A stretch of DNA of 64,000 bases. It comes from Methylothermaceae bacterium (GTDB lineage: Bacteria > Pseudomonadota > Gammaproteobacteria > Methylococcales > Methylothermaceae). A model generated the notes under the pieces. It did no database searches. It worked only from the letters and a program-made list of their open reading frames with translations, and was not told the origin of the DNA. This document shows, in pieces, positions 9,169-21,002 of the stretch; within the stretch, counting starts at the first letter, position 1, and the number at the start of each line of letters is the position of its first letter. The stretch covers positions 1-64,000 of the forward strand of contig JALSIB010000037.1 of NCBI GenBank assembly GCA_026981855.1, read 5' to 3'. The position numbers were made by a program, and so were the translations under genes.

Positions 9169-10517
9169 GTTTCAGCCATCAGCCGGGTCAGGGATTCCAC
9201 GCTCTGCGCCAGGGAAACCGGCTCGTGCATGCCCTGTTGGAGAAATTCGGCGATCCCGGGTTGCATCTCGATGGCCCGGTCGATTCTGGGATCGGACCCC
9301 GCCTGATAGGCGCCCAGGGTAATCAGATCGCGGTTGCCCTGATAGAGGGAATAATGCTTCCTCAGCCGCCTGGCGGCCTCCAGTTGCGAGTGCGGGACGA
9401 TATCGGCCATCACCCGGCTGATCGAGGCTTCCACGTCGATCGCCGGATAGTGGCCGGATTCCGCCAGCTCCCGGGACAACACGATATGCCCGTCGAGAAT
9501 GCCGCGAGCGGAATCGGCGATGGGGTCGTTGTGGTCGTCGCCTTCCACCAGCACCGTATAGAAGGCGGTGATCGAACCCTTGCCCGCCTCGCCGCACCCG
9601 GCGCGCTCCACCAGCGCCGGCAACCTGGCGAACACCGAAGGGGGATAACCCTTGGTGGCGGGGGGTTCGTCGATCGCCAGGGCGATCTCCCGGTGCGCCT
9701 GGGCGAAACGGGTCAGGGAATCCATCAGCAGCAACACGTCCTTCCCCTGATCGCGAAAATACTCGGCGATGGCAGTCGCCAGCAGGGCGCCGTGCATGCG
9801 CATCAGCGGCGGCTGATCGGCGGGGGTGGCCACCACCACCGCCCGCGCCAACCCCTCGGGCCCCAGGATGTTGCGAACGAAATCGTTCACTTCCCGTCCC
9901 CGCTCGCCGATGAGGCCGACCACCACCACCTGGGCCGAGGTGAACCGCGTCATCATCCCCAGCAACACGCTCTTTCCCACCCCGGTTCCGGCGAACAACC
10001 CCAACCGCTGCCCCCGGCCCACCGTCAACAGGGCGTTGATGGCGCGGACGCCGACATCGAGCGGTTCCTCCACCGGCTGCCGCGTCAAGGGGTTGAGGGG
10101 CCGCCCCTGCAGCGGGCGGATGGACTCGTATTGTAACGGTCCCTTGCCGTCGAGGGGATGCCCGGCCCCATCCAGCACCCGGCCCAGCAATCCCATACCC
10201 ACCCGGGCCACGCTGGGTTGGCCGCTGGGAATCACCCGGCACTGGGGTTCCAGGCCGTAGACGTCACCCACCGGCATCAGGTAGAGATGTTCGCCGGCAA
10301 ACCCCACCACTTCGGCTTCGATCTTCTCCCGGTAGGCGGTCTCCACCCAGCAGCGCCCGCCCACCGGGGCCTGGCAACCAACCGCCTCCAGGGTCAACCC
10401 CACCATGCGTGACAACTTCCCCTCCACCACCATGGGCGTGGGCGCGGACAGCCGCTTCCGGCACATCGCCAAATGCTGCCGCCACCTCTGCTGGCGCCCG
10501 TCGGGATGATGAATCAT
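9165..10517 (-). CDS. fliI: Flagellum-specific ATPase FliI
   Basis: FliI is the hexameric ATPase of the flagellar type III export apparatus, working with FliH and FliJ at the cytoplasmic base. The 450-residue protein has the F1-beta-like fold: Walker [17 protein letters not shown] near residue 170, the Walker B run [22 protein letters not shown] near 250, and the family signature [16 protein letters not shown] after it. Length matches E. coli FliI (457). It overlaps fliH by 4 bases. Confidence 0.96.
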   Translation of the reverse strand: MIHHPDGRQQRWRQHLAMCRKRLSAPTPMVVEGKLSRMVGLTLEAVGCQAPVGGRCWVETAYREKIEAEVVGFAGEHLYLMPVGDVYGLEPQCRVIPSGQPSVARVGMGLLGRVLDGAGHPLDGKGPLQYESIRPLQGRPLNPLTRQPVEEPLDVGVRAINALLTVGRGQRLGLFAGTGVGKSVLLGMMTRFTSAQVVVVGLIGERGREVNDFVRNILGPEGLARAVVVATPADQPPLMRMHGALLATAIAEYFRDQGKDVLLLMDSLTRFAQAHREIALAIDEPPATKGYPPSVFARLPALVERAGCGEAGKGSITAFYTVLVEGDDHNDPIADSARGILDGHIVLSRELAESGHYPAIDVEASISRVMADIVPHSQLEAARRLRKHYSLYQGNRDLITLGAYQAGSDPRIDRAIEMQPGIAEFLQQGMHEPVSLAQSVESLTRLMAET

Positions 10518-11344
10518 GGGGCTTCCCCGCTTTCCCGGTCGAGGCTCCGCTCACCCCCGAGAGCGGTGGCGATCACCGCCGCCAACCGCGATTCCACCGT
10601 GGCATCGATGCGCGAAACCTCGGTTTCCACCTTGCACCCGCCGCGGCTGATCAAAGGCTCCTCGACGATCTTCCACGGCACGCTGGCCTCGTCCAGACGC
10701 AACGCCGAGCGCACCAACTCCGCGTCCTCGGGATGCATGGTCAAGGTGGCGGTCCGCTGGGAGACGGGCAACAGCGACAGGGCCTCGCGCACCACCGCCA
10801 CGATCTGCCCCCGATCGGTCTTCAGTTCCCGCCGCACCAGCTGGCGCGCCACCACCATGGCCAGATCCACCAATTCCCGCTCCACCTCCTCGTCCAAATC
10901 GGAAAGCGGTTCCGACAGCTGCTTCAGCACCTCGCCGATATGCCCGATCTCCGCGTCGAGAGACCGTTTCGCTTCTTCCAGCCCCTCCTTCTCCCCCTGC
11001 TCCCGGCCCTCCCGGTAACCCTGCTGGAAACCCTTGTCGTAACCCTCGCGGTAACCCTCCTGGTTGCCTTTGTCGTAACCTTCGCGGTAACCCCGCTCCC
11101 TCCCCTCCCGGGCGGCCTCTTCGCAGGCTTCCCGTTGCATCCGCTCCAGCTGGTCGGCGGTCAACACCATGGAGGGTTCGGGCGGCGCTTCCACGGCAGG
11201 CTCGGCCGGTTCCTGTTCCGGCTGCGGATCGAGTTCCTGCCGCAACACCCGGGAGAAGGCGTCATCGGCCCGCACCTCCGGCCATTGCAGAGGCGCCGCG
11301 TCCTCCAGCTCTTCGGGGCTGAAGCTCTGGTCAGATGAGTTCAT
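10514..11344 (-). CDS. fliH: Flagellar assembly protein FliH
   Basis: FliH binds FliI, holds it inactive and delivers it to the export gate. The 276-residue protein shows the expected parts: an acidic, proline-containing N-terminus; a central glycine-repeat helix with [17 protein letters not shown]-type GxxxG repeats at about residues 88-118; and a C-terminal FliI-binding domain ([20 protein letters not shown] onward). The GxxxG helix is characteristic of FliH and of the stalk of related ATPases. The start overlaps fliG by 14 bases. Confidence 0.92.
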   Translation of the reverse strand: MNSSDQSFSPEELEDAAPLQWPEVRADDAFSRVLRQELDPQPEQEPAEPAVEAPPEPSMVLTADQLERMQREACEEAAREGRERGYREGYDKGNQEGYREGYDKGFQQGYREGREQGEKEGLEEAKRSLDAEIGHIGEVLKQLSEPLSDLDEEVERELVDLAMVVARQLVRRELKTDRGQIVAVVREALSLLPVSQRTATLTMHPEDAELVRSALRLDEASVPWKIVEEPLISRGGCKVETEVSRIDATVESRLAAVIATALGGERSLDRESGEAP

Positions 11345-12332
11345 CGCCGCCTCCGCCCAAGGTTATCTCGCCGGCATCGGCCAGGCGGCGGGCGATCTGC
11401 AGAATGTCCTTCTGCGCCGCCTCCACCTCGCTGAGCTTGGCCGGCGGCGCGGCTTCGAGATCGTCACGCAACATCTCCGCCGCCCGCCGCGACATGTTGG
11501 CGAAAATCTTCTCCTTGAGCTCCTCGTCGGCGCCGCGCAAGGCCAGCAGCAAACTGTCGGTGGAAATGTCCCGCAGCAGGGTCTGGATGCTGCGGTCGTC
11601 GAGTTTGGCCAGATCGCCGAAGACGAACATTTTGTCCTGGATCTGCACCGCGAGATCCGGGGCCTTGTCCTCCAGAAACTCCATCACCCCCGCCTCGACG
11701 TTGCTGTCCACCAGATTGAGGATTTCGGCCGCCTTGGCCACCCCGCCGATGGTGGAAGACTTGACGGTCTTGCCCGACAGTTGTTTTTCCATGATGCTGT
11801 CCAGCTCTTTCAGGGCGTCCGGCTGGACCGCCTCCAGGGAGGCGACCCGCATCACGATGTCAGGCCGCATGGTCTCCGGCAGGTACCCCAAAACGGTGGA
11901 GGCCAGGGCGGGATCGAGCATGGAGAGGATGATCGCGATGATCTGCGGATGTTCGAGGCGGATCAGCTCGGCGATGGCCCGGGGCTCCATCCATTTGAGC
12001 TGCTCGATGCCGCGGCTGTTGCGGCTGAGAAGAATCCGGTCGATCACCGCCCCCGCCTTGTCCTCGCCCAGCGCTTCGGTCAGGACGCCACGGATATAGT
12101 CGTCCGAACGCAGCCCGATGGCGGTCTGATCGCGGATATGTTCGAGAAAGATCTCCACCACCCCCGCCACCATCTCTCCCCGGATGTTCTGCAGGTTGGC
12201 CATGGCCATCCCCAGCATCTGCACTTCCTTGGGCTCCAGGAATTTCAGCACCTGGGCGGCGTGTCGCTGCCCCACCGCCAGCAGCAGCAACCCTGCGCGG
12301 TCGATCCCGTCCAGTTCCTCAACCTGCGGCAT
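11331..12332 (-). CDS. fliG: Flagellar motor switch protein FliG
   Basis: FliG forms the rotor ring that couples stator torque to rotation and to CheY-dependent switching. The 333-residue product has the three armadillo-like domains. The middle domain carries the EHPQ motif (LEHPQIIAIILSML), and the C-terminal domain has the charged torque helix (LRGADEELKEKIFANMSRRAAEMLRDDLE). Length matches E. coli FliG (331). It overlaps the fliF end by 14 bases, consistent with the tight stoichiometry of MS- and C-ring parts. Confidence 0.96.
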   Translation of the reverse strand: MPQVEELDGIDRAGLLLLAVGQRHAAQVLKFLEPKEVQMLGMAMANLQNIRGEMVAGVVEIFLEHIRDQTAIGLRSDDYIRGVLTEALGEDKAGAVIDRILLSRNSRGIEQLKWMEPRAIAELIRLEHPQIIAIILSMLDPALASTVLGYLPETMRPDIVMRVASLEAVQPDALKELDSIMEKQLSGKTVKSSTIGGVAKAAEILNLVDSNVEAGVMEFLEDKAPDLAVQIQDKMFVFGDLAKLDDRSIQTLLRDISTDSLLLALRGADEELKEKIFANMSRRAAEMLRDDLEAAPPAKLSEVEAAQKDILQIARRLADAGEITLGGGGDELI

Positions 12333-14082
12333 CTTCTTCCACCCAGTTCTTGATCACCTGCACCACCCGGTCGGGATCATCCTCGATCAGCCGGCGCACG
12401 AATTCCAGCCGCTTCTCATAACTCTGGGGACCTTCCAGCATCAACAGTTCCTCGCTCTGCTGTTCCAGTGAAAGCGTTTCCTCTTCCGCTTCTTCCGCCG
12501 CCTCGTCTTCCCGCGCTTCCTCCTGTTCCGCCGCGCCGCTCTCATCCGTATCCACATCCGCGGCAGGCGGCTGCGGCGGCGGCGGGAACAGACTGCGCAC
12601 CATGGGGCGCAATACCGCGAAAATCAGCGCCAGCACCATCAGGGCCGCCACCAGCAGCTTCCCGGCGTACCAGACCCACGGTTGCCGCCACAGCGGAACC
12701 GGCGGCATGGACAATTCCCCGCCGCCATGGAAAGCCACATTGGTGACGGTGACCCGGTCGCCCCGGCTGGCATCGAACCCCACCGCCTGCTTCACCAGCG
12801 CGGTCAGGCTGTTGAGTTCCTCCTGGGTATAGGGACGGCTGACCTGCGACCCGTCCTGCTGCGTCACCTTGACGTTGTCCACCGCCACCGCCACGGTCAG
12901 ACGGCGCACCACACCATTGGCCTGGCGAATATGGCTGATGGTGTGATCGAGTTCATAGTTGCGCACCCGTTTCTTCTGGGTCTCCACCACCTGTTCGGTT
13001 CCACCGGTTCCCGCCGCGTTGGCCACCTGGGGCGCGGTGCCAGCGGCGGGCGGCTGATTGGTCAACGCGCCGGGCACGCCCATGGCGTTGGCGCCGCGCT
13101 CGGTTTTTTGTTCTTCCTGTTCGCTCCGCAAGGCCGGCAGATCGGGATTGTAGAGTTCTTCGGTCCGCTCCACCGCGGTGAAGTCGATGTCAGCCGCCAC
13201 CTGGGCCCTCAGTCCCTCGCGGCCGACCAGGGGAATCAAAAGGGTTTCGATTCTTCCGACCAGGTGATCCTCGACCTTTTTCTTATATTCGAACTGCTTG
13301 TCGGTCAAAGACATCTCGTCCGTGTCCTGTTCCCGGTCGGTCAGCAGGTGGCCATACTGATCCACCACCGTCACCCGCTCCGGCTCCAGGCGCGGCACGC
13401 TGGAAGAAACCAGATGGACGATGGCCCGCACCTGCCGAAGGTCGATTTCGTAACCGGGCGCCAGTTGCAACAACACCGATGCGCTGGGCGGCTTGCGCTG
13501 ACGCACGAACACCGACTGTTTGGGCAACGCCAGATGCACCCGCGCCGCCTTGACACCCTCCAGCGCCATGATGGAGCGGGCGATCTCACCCTCCAGGGCA
13601 TGCTGGAAGCGGGCCTTTTCCAGCGCCCGGCTGGTGCCGAAACCCGGGTCCTTCTCCAGGATCTCATAACCGTTCTCGTCCTGCCGGGGCAACCCCTGGG
13701 CCGCCAGATGAAGCCTCAATTCGTGGACCTGGTCCGCCGGCACCAGAATCGTTCCGTGGCGCTTGTCGATCTTGTAATCGGCCTCCATCCGGTCGAGCGC
13801 GGTCACGATCTCCCCCGCCTGGGCATCGTTCAGATCGAGGAACAACGGCTTGTATTCGGGTGCCGAGGCCCACAGGATCACCGCCACCGCCAGGGCGATG
13901 GTCATCGCCAGCACCGACATCAGGCCGACTCTCCGCCCCCAGCCCATTTCCCGCCAGGTTTGAATGACAGGGTGGATCTGGGCCGCAGGCGCCGTTTCGG
14001 AAGACACCAGATCGCGGCTTTCGGTGGTCGCCAGCGCCTGTTCCGTGGTTTCGTCGCCGTTATCCGTCGTCGCCAGTTCCAT
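12319..14082 (-). CDS. fliF: Flagellar MS-ring protein FliF
   Basis: FliF builds the inner-membrane MS ring, the first structure of the basal body. The 587-residue protein has an N-terminal membrane helix (GLMSVLAMTIALAVAVILWAS, about residues 54-74) and the YscJ-like ring domains (YKPLFLDLNDAQAGEIVTALDRM; RVHLALPKQSVF). It also has a second membrane helix (LLVAALMVLALIFAVLRPMV, about residues 473-492) and a C-terminal cytoplasmic tail that binds FliG. The tail has a very acidic Glu/Ala-rich stretch before the FliG-binding end. Fits E. coli FliF (552) with a longer acidic linker. Confidence 0.96.
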   Translation of the reverse strand: MELATTDNGDETTEQALATTESRDLVSSETAPAAQIHPVIQTWREMGWGRRVGLMSVLAMTIALAVAVILWASAPEYKPLFLDLNDAQAGEIVTALDRMEADYKIDKRHGTILVPADQVHELRLHLAAQGLPRQDENGYEILEKDPGFGTSRALEKARFQHALEGEIARSIMALEGVKAARVHLALPKQSVFVRQRKPPSASVLLQLAPGYEIDLRQVRAIVHLVSSSVPRLEPERVTVVDQYGHLLTDREQDTDEMSLTDKQFEYKKKVEDHLVGRIETLLIPLVGREGLRAQVAADIDFTAVERTEELYNPDLPALRSEQEEQKTERGANAMGVPGALTNQPPAAGTAPQVANAAGTGGTEQVVETQKKRVRNYELDHTISHIRQANGVVRRLTVAVAVDNVKVTQQDGSQVSRPYTQEELNSLTALVKQAVGFDASRGDRVTVTNVAFHGGGELSMPPVPLWRQPWVWYAGKLLVAALMVLALIFAVLRPMVRSLFPPPPQPPAADVDTDESGAAEQEEAREDEAAEEAEEETLSLEQQSEELLMLEGPQSYEKRLEFVRRLIEDDPDRVVQVIKNWVEEDAAG

Positions 14083-14121
14083 GGTCCGTATCCGTCATTC
14101 CAGGGTGAATCATGGGAAACA

Positions 14122-14436
14122 TCACATCTGCATGTTCATGATGTCCTTGTAGGCCTCCACCAGCTTGTTGCGCACCTGCACCATCGCCTGAAAGGAGACA
14201 CTGGCCTTCTGCAGCGACACCATGACCTCGGCCAGGGGAACGTCGGCCTCGCCGTTCTCGAACGCCCGGGCGAGACTGCTCGCCTGTTGCTGCGCCTCGT
14301 TGACGGTATCGATGGAGTTTTTCAACAGATCGGAGAAATCGGTCTGCGGCGCCTCCGCCCGGGGATTTTTCTGCGCCGACTGATCGCGCAGCACCCGCAT
14401 CTGGGCCAGTACTTCATTGACATCCATTTGGCTCAT
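14122..14436 (-). CDS. fliE: Flagellar hook-basal body protein FliE
   Basis: FliE links the MS ring to the proximal rod and is the first axial protein exported. The 104-residue protein ends in the diagnostic segment EVMVSLQKASVSFQAMVQVRNKLVEAYKDIMNMQM, and its length equals E. coli FliE (104). It heads the fliEFGHIJ operon and is preceded by a strong sigma-54 promoter 75 bases upstream, which in FleQ/FlrA-type systems makes it a class III target of FlrC/FleR. Confidence 0.95.
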   Translation of the reverse strand: MSQMDVNEVLAQMRVLRDQSAQKNPRAEAPQTDFSDLLKNSIDTVNEAQQQASSLARAFENGEADVPLAEVMVSLQKASVSFQAMVQVRNKLVEAYKDIMNMQM

Positions 14437-14510
14437 CGAATCTTGCCTCGGTTGTGATCGACACGAGGTACCCGGCCAACCGCCTTCACGCCGGCACCCC
14501 GTCCGGATTC

Positions 14511-14527
14511 AAGCAGTTTTCGTACCA
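14511..14527 (-). promoter_or_regulatory. Sigma-54 promoter of fliE operon
   Basis: On the minus strand this reads TGGTACGAAAACTGCTT. GG and GC are spaced by 10 bases, and 12 of the key positions match TGGCACG-N4-TTGCW. It lies in the short gap after flrC, so fliEFGHIJ can be transcribed independently of flrBC, most likely by FlrC. Confidence 0.75.
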
Positions 14528-14532
14528 TATTT

Positions 14533-15867
<1,335 letters not shown>

Positions 15868-15871
15868 TCCC

Positions 15872-17098
15872 TCACCCCACTGCATGAACCGGATTCAAGG
15901 CCGCGGCGCCGCCTGCGGAAACATGCGCCGGAAGGGGCGAGCGCCCCGTGGCGAGCGGCAGCCAAAGATCGAACCGGCAACCGCGGCCGGGGCGGCTGTG
16001 GCACTCGACATGCCCGCCGTGCGCCCTGGCGATGCTGTCCACCACCGCCAGCCCCAGCCCGGTTCCGGCCGCACGGGTGGTGAAGAAGGGCTCGAATATC
16101 CGCTGCCGCAACCCGGGATCGATGCCCGGGCCGTCGTCGATGACGCTCAGCCGCAGCATCCCTTCCTCCTCCGCGACACGCACGACCAGCTCGCCCCGGC
16201 CGCCCATGGCCTCGATGGCGTTGCTCAAAAGATTCAGGCAGGCCCCCAAAAGCGCCTCCAGATTGCCCTGGAACACCACGTCCGCGCAGCGCTGCTGGAA
16301 CGTCAGCGCGATTTCGGTGGCCGTCAGGTGGGGCTCGATGGCTTCCCGCAGCCTGGCGACAAAATCTTTCACCTCGACCTGGTCCATGACGAAGCGCCCT
16401 TCGCGGGCGAAGATCAGCATATCGTTCACCTGGCGTTCCAAATGACGCAAACGCTCCATGATCCGGGAGGCGAACCGCCGCCGCTGCCGCCCATCGAGTT
16501 CCTCCGCCCCCAGCTGGGAGGCATACAACAAAGCGGCGGCGAGAGGGGTGCGAACCTGGTGCGCCATGCTCGCCACCATCTCGCCCATCGCCGACAGGCG
16601 CTTGTGCTGTTCCAGCAACTCCTGCAACGCGCGCATTTCACTGACATCGGTCAACAGCAGGATCTGCCCGGCGCCCTCGCCCAGGGAGCGCGCCGAAATA
16701 CTGACGGTCCTGCCATTTTTCAGCCGCCTTTCGTGGGGATTGTCACAACAGGGGGTGAAGCTGCGCTCGACGATGCCCTGCCAACGCTCGCCCAGCAGCG
16801 GTTCGCCGAGCAGGCCGACCGCCGCCGGATTGCATTCGACTACGGTTCCCCCGCCATCGACGACCACGACCCCCCCCGGCAAGGCCTCCAAAAGGCGTTG
16901 CAACTTGCCGGCCAGGCGCTCTTTTTCCTCCAGGGTCTGGAGGCGTTCGTCACGGGCCGCCGCCAGCTCCCGGTTGAGACGGGCCACCTGATTCTCCAGT
17001 TCGCGATAGGAGCCCTCCAGGGAGCGGGAGAGCTGGTTGAAGACCTCAAACGCCTGTTTGAGCTTTTCCGGACTGTCGAGTGTTCGTAGATCTATCAC
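15872..17098 (-). CDS. flrB: Flagellar sensor histidine kinase FlrB/FleS
   Basis: FlrB is the soluble kinase that phosphorylates FlrC. The 408-residue protein has an N-terminal coiled coil (about residues 10-70), a PAS domain (ALPGGVVVVDGGGTVVECNPAAVGLLGEPL, about 73-105), the phospho-acceptor H-box MVASMAHQVRTPLAAAL and a complete HATPase domain (N-box NLLSNAIEAMGGRG; G-boxes DDGPGIDPG and GTGLGLAVV). There is no membrane segment, as is typical of FleS/FlrB. The start is GTG. It is first in the flrBC operon behind a sigma-54 promoter. Confidence 0.93.
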   Translation of the reverse strand: MIDLRTLDSPEKLKQAFEVFNQLSRSLEGSYRELENQVARLNRELAAARDERLQTLEEKERLAGKLQRLLEALPGGVVVVDGGGTVVECNPAAVGLLGEPLLGERWQGIVERSFTPCCDNPHERRLKNGRTVSISARSLGEGAGQILLLTDVSEMRALQELLEQHKRLSAMGEMVASMAHQVRTPLAAALLYASQLGAEELDGRQRRRFASRIMERLRHLERQVNDMLIFAREGRFVMDQVEVKDFVARLREAIEPHLTATEIALTFQQRCADVVFQGNLEALLGACLNLLSNAIEAMGGRGELVVRVAEEEGMLRLSVIDDGPGIDPGLRQRIFEPFFTTRAAGTGLGLAVVDSIARAHGGHVECHSRPGRGCRFDLWLPLATGRSPLPAHVSAGGAAALNPVHAVG

Positions 17099-17141
17099 CG
17101 CGTACTCGCTGGTCGTTCATCGGTTTACCCTTTGAACAGAT

Positions 17142-17157
17142 AGCAAGCGCGATGCCA
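17142..17157 (-). promoter_or_regulatory. Sigma-54 promoter of flrBC
   Basis: The minus strand reads TGGCATCGCGCTTGCT, very close to the consensus, with GG and GC spaced by 10 bases. It sits 44 bases before the flrB GTG in the flrA-flrB gap. FlrA/FleQ-driven transcription of flrBC/fleSR is the known arrangement in Vibrio and Pseudomonas. Confidence 0.8.
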
Positions 17158-17199
17158 AAACGATCGAGACAGAAGATCAATGACTTGGAAACAACGGCG

Positions 17200-18621
<1,422 letters not shown>

Positions 18622-18802
18622 CGATGTGGCACCCCAGTTGACAACGGATTGAAAGTAAACCACCCACTCCCGGGGAAGTCAAAAAAACGCCGTCCACGCC
18701 ACCTGATGGCGACAATCCACAATGAGCGCTTATAATTCCGGCATGGCGTGTGAAATCGTACCCGCTTTTGGAAAACCCCGGCGGCCGCTCCTTGCGGGAA
18801 AC

Positions 18803-18831
18803 TTGACATCCGCTTCACCAAAGCTTAAAAG
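18803..18831 (+). promoter_or_regulatory. Sigma-70 promoter of the CorC-like gene
   Basis: TTGACA (18803-18808) and TAAAAG (18826-18831) are separated by 17 bases, an ideal spacing. It lies 39 bases before the TTG start of the downstream gene. Confidence 0.55.
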
Positions 18832-18869
18832 CCTAAGTCTCCACAAACGATGAAGGAGCACCCGCCCCT

Positions 18870-20114
18870 TTGAACGACATTCCACTCGGCTTGCTCTTCG
18901 GCGCCCTGGGCGTGTTGATCCTGTTGTCGGCGTTCTTTTCCGGATCGGAAACCGCCTTGATGGCGCTGAACCGCTACCGGCTGCAACACCTGGCCAAAAA
19001 GAAACACGCCAGCGCCATGCTGGCCCAGAAACTTCTGGCCCGCCCCGACAGGCTCATCGGCCTGATTCTGCTGGGCAACAACTTCGTCAACATTCTGGCC
19101 TCCTCCCTCGCAACCGTGATCGCCCTGCGGCTGTACGGCGAGGCAGGCATCGCCATCGCGGCGGGCGCCTTGACGCTGGTCGTTCTGATCTTCGCCGAAG
19201 TAGCGCCCAAAACCCTGGCGGCCACCCATCCCGAGGGCGTGGCTTTCTTCGCCGTGTGGTTGCTGCTGCCCCTGTTGAAACTGCTCTACCCCCTCGTCTG
19301 GCTGGTCAACCTGTTCGCCAACGTCTTTCTGCGGCTGCTGGGCATCCGTCTGAAACACGTCACCGGAACCTTGCTGACGGCCGAGGAATTGCGCACCGTG
19401 GTGGCCGAAGCGGGCGCCAGGCTGCCGGAACGCTATCACACCATGCTGCTGACCATCCTCGATCTCGAAAGCGCCACCGTCGAGGACGTGATGGTTCCCA
19501 GACAGGAAATCCGCGGTCTCGACCTGGACGACCCCATCGACAAAATCGTGGAGCAGATCAAGCACAGCGAACATACCCGCCTGCCGGTGTACAAGAAAAG
19601 CATCGACAACGTCATCGGCATCCTCCACATCCGCAAGTTGCTGCCCAAAATTCCGGCCGAATCCTTCACCAAGGAAAACCTGCGCCAGTATCTGGACGAA
19701 ATCTTTTTCGTCCCCGAAAACACGCCTCTACACCAGCTGCTGGTGGATTTCAAGCAGAAAAACAAACATTACGCCCTGGTGGTGGACGAATACGGCGACG
19801 TGCTGGGAATGGTCACCCTGACCGATATCATCCAGGAACTGGTCGGGGAACTGGCGGCGGGATCCGGGCAGGTGCAGAAACAGGACGATGGCAGCTATAT
19901 CGTCGATGCCAGCATTTCCATCCGAGATCTCAACCGCATCACCCACTGGGATCTGCCCACCGATGGCCCCAAGACTCTCAACGGATTGATCATGGAACAC
20001 CTGGAAACCATTCCCAGCCCGGGGACGGGGTTGAAACTCAACGGCTTCCAGGTCGAGATTCTCGAAATGGAGGGAAACATGGTCGGCAAAGTCCGCGTCC
20101 GGCCCCGGGACTGA
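18870..20114 (+). CDS. CNNM/CorC-family transporter-like protein (DUF21-CBS)
   Basis: Members of this family (CorB, YfjD, YtfL) are inner-membrane proteins linked to magnesium or cobalt efflux and resistance. The 414-residue protein has a DUF21 membrane domain with about four hydrophobic segments (LLFGALGVLILLSAFFSGSETALMAL; LIGLILLGNNFVNILASSL; IAAGALTLVVLIFAEVAPKTLA; FAVWLLLPLLKLLYPLVWLVNLFA). A pair of CBS domains (VEDVMVPRQEIRGL; VVDEYGDVLGMVTLTDI) and a C-terminal CorC_HlyC domain follow. The start is TTG, preceded by AAGGAG 12 bases upstream. A 7-codon reading frame beginning with ATG overlaps the leader and ends just before it. Confidence 0.88.
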   Translation: MNDIPLGLLFGALGVLILLSAFFSGSETALMALNRYRLQHLAKKKHASAMLAQKLLARPDRLIGLILLGNNFVNILASSLATVIALRLYGEAGIAIAAGALTLVVLIFAEVAPKTLAATHPEGVAFFAVWLLLPLLKLLYPLVWLVNLFANVFLRLLGIRLKHVTGTLLTAEELRTVVAEAGARLPERYHTMLLTILDLESATVEDVMVPRQEIRGLDLDDPIDKIVEQIKHSEHTRLPVYKKSIDNVIGILHIRKLLPKIPAESFTKENLRQYLDEIFFVPENTPLHQLLVDFKQKNKHYALVVDEYGDVLGMVTLTDIIQELVGELAAGSGQVQKQDDGSYIVDASISIRDLNRITHWDLPTDGPKTLNGLIMEHLETIPSPGTGLKLNGFQVEILEMEGNMVGKVRVRPRD

Positions 20115-20133
20115 AGACGGCGGAAGGCGGCCG

Positions 20134-20174
20134 GTCAAGCCCTCACCCCCGGGAAACCGGTTAGTGCGATTGCC
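20134..20174 (+). repeat. Dispersed repeat, decayed copy
   Basis: GGGAAACCGGTTAGTGCGATTGCC is shared (one mismatch) with the complete copy 800 bases downstream, but the hairpin part is reduced to CAAGCCCTCACCCCC. It lies between the CorC-like gene and the FHA gene. Confidence 0.55.
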
Positions 20175-20269
20175 CCGGCCCGCCCGCCGCATCCGGGGCC
20201 AGGTTTCCGGAACTGGTCTATACTTGTTCTCGAACTCCAGAATCCGGCCAACCGGGAGCCGCTACGCCT

Positions 20270-20863
20270 ATGGCAAAACTGACTGTGCGTTTTCGAAGCG
20301 AGATCAAGAAGATTCACCGATTCGACAAGGGCATCATCACCATCGGCCGTGACAGCGACAACACGATCTGCATCGACAGTCTCGCCATCGCGCCGAAACA
20401 CGTCATCATCGACTTCGAACATCCCGACGGCCCCCGGTTGATCCGGGAAGACGACCAGTTTCCGGTCAGGATCAACGGCAGGGAGGTCGAACGCCACACG
20501 CTCAAGGACGGAGACGTCGTTTCCCTGGGGAAACACAACCTGCTGTATCAGGAAGAAAAAACGGCGAAAACAGAGACCGCCTCCCCCGGGTTTCTGGACC
20601 CCATCCCGCGGGCCGGGCTGCAAATCCTCAACGGCAAGCATATCGGGCGACTGATCCCCATCAAGAACCCGATGACCCGTATCGGCCACCCCGGCGGCAG
20701 CATCGCCGTGATTTCATTGCGAAAAGATGGCTTCCACCTCTCCAGCCTCGACGGGAAGGAACAGATCCTCCTCAACGGCGATCCGATCGGAAACAAGGTC
20801 ATCCCCCTCAATGACGGCGACCGGCTGGAAATCGACGGCAGAAAGTTCCTTTTCTTCACCTGA
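20270..20863 (+). CDS. Double FHA-domain protein
   Basis: FHA domains bind phosphothreonine peptides. The 197-residue protein appears to be two of them in a row. The first, at about residues 3-95, has the canonical ITIGRDSDNTICIDS..APKHVIIDF pattern (Gly-Arg, Asn and His at the binding loops) and VRINGREVERHTLKDGDVVSLG. The second, at about 108-197, is looser: MTRIGHPGGSIAVISLRKDGFHLSS, then ILLNGDPIGNKVIPLNDGDRLEIDGRKFLFF. The second lacks a clear binding Arg-Ser-His set and may be structural. No kinase is nearby, so the partner is unknown. It converges on cca. Confidence 0.85.
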   Translation: MAKLTVRFRSEIKKIHRFDKGIITIGRDSDNTICIDSLAIAPKHVIIDFEHPDGPRLIREDDQFPVRINGREVERHTLKDGDVVSLGKHNLLYQEEKTAKTETASPGFLDPIPRAGLQILNGKHIGRLIPIKNPMTRIGHPGGSIAVISLRKDGFHLSSLDGKEQILLNGDPIGNKVIPLNDGDRLEIDGRKFLFFT

Positions 20864-20926
20864 CCTGTCATAACAGGGCGATCGTATAACCGCGGCTTTC
20901 CCGTTCAAACCCGATTTTGCAAGGCC

Positions 20927-20979
20927 TTGAAGCCCCTCTCCCTCTGGGAGAGGGGGAAACCGGTTCGTGCGATTGCCTT
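20927..20979 (+). repeat. Dispersed palindromic repeat, complete copy
   Basis: CCCCTCTCCC (20935-20944) and GGGAGAGGGG (20948-20957) form a perfect 10-bp stem with a 3-base loop. CCTTGAAG precedes it and AAACCGGTTCGTGCGATTGCC follows. This is the best-kept copy of the family. It lies between the convergent FHA and cca genes, where it could also act as a transcription barrier, though there is no T-tract. Confidence 0.75.
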
Positions 20980-21002
20980 GCCTGTCACAAAGCCCCGGTT
21001 TT

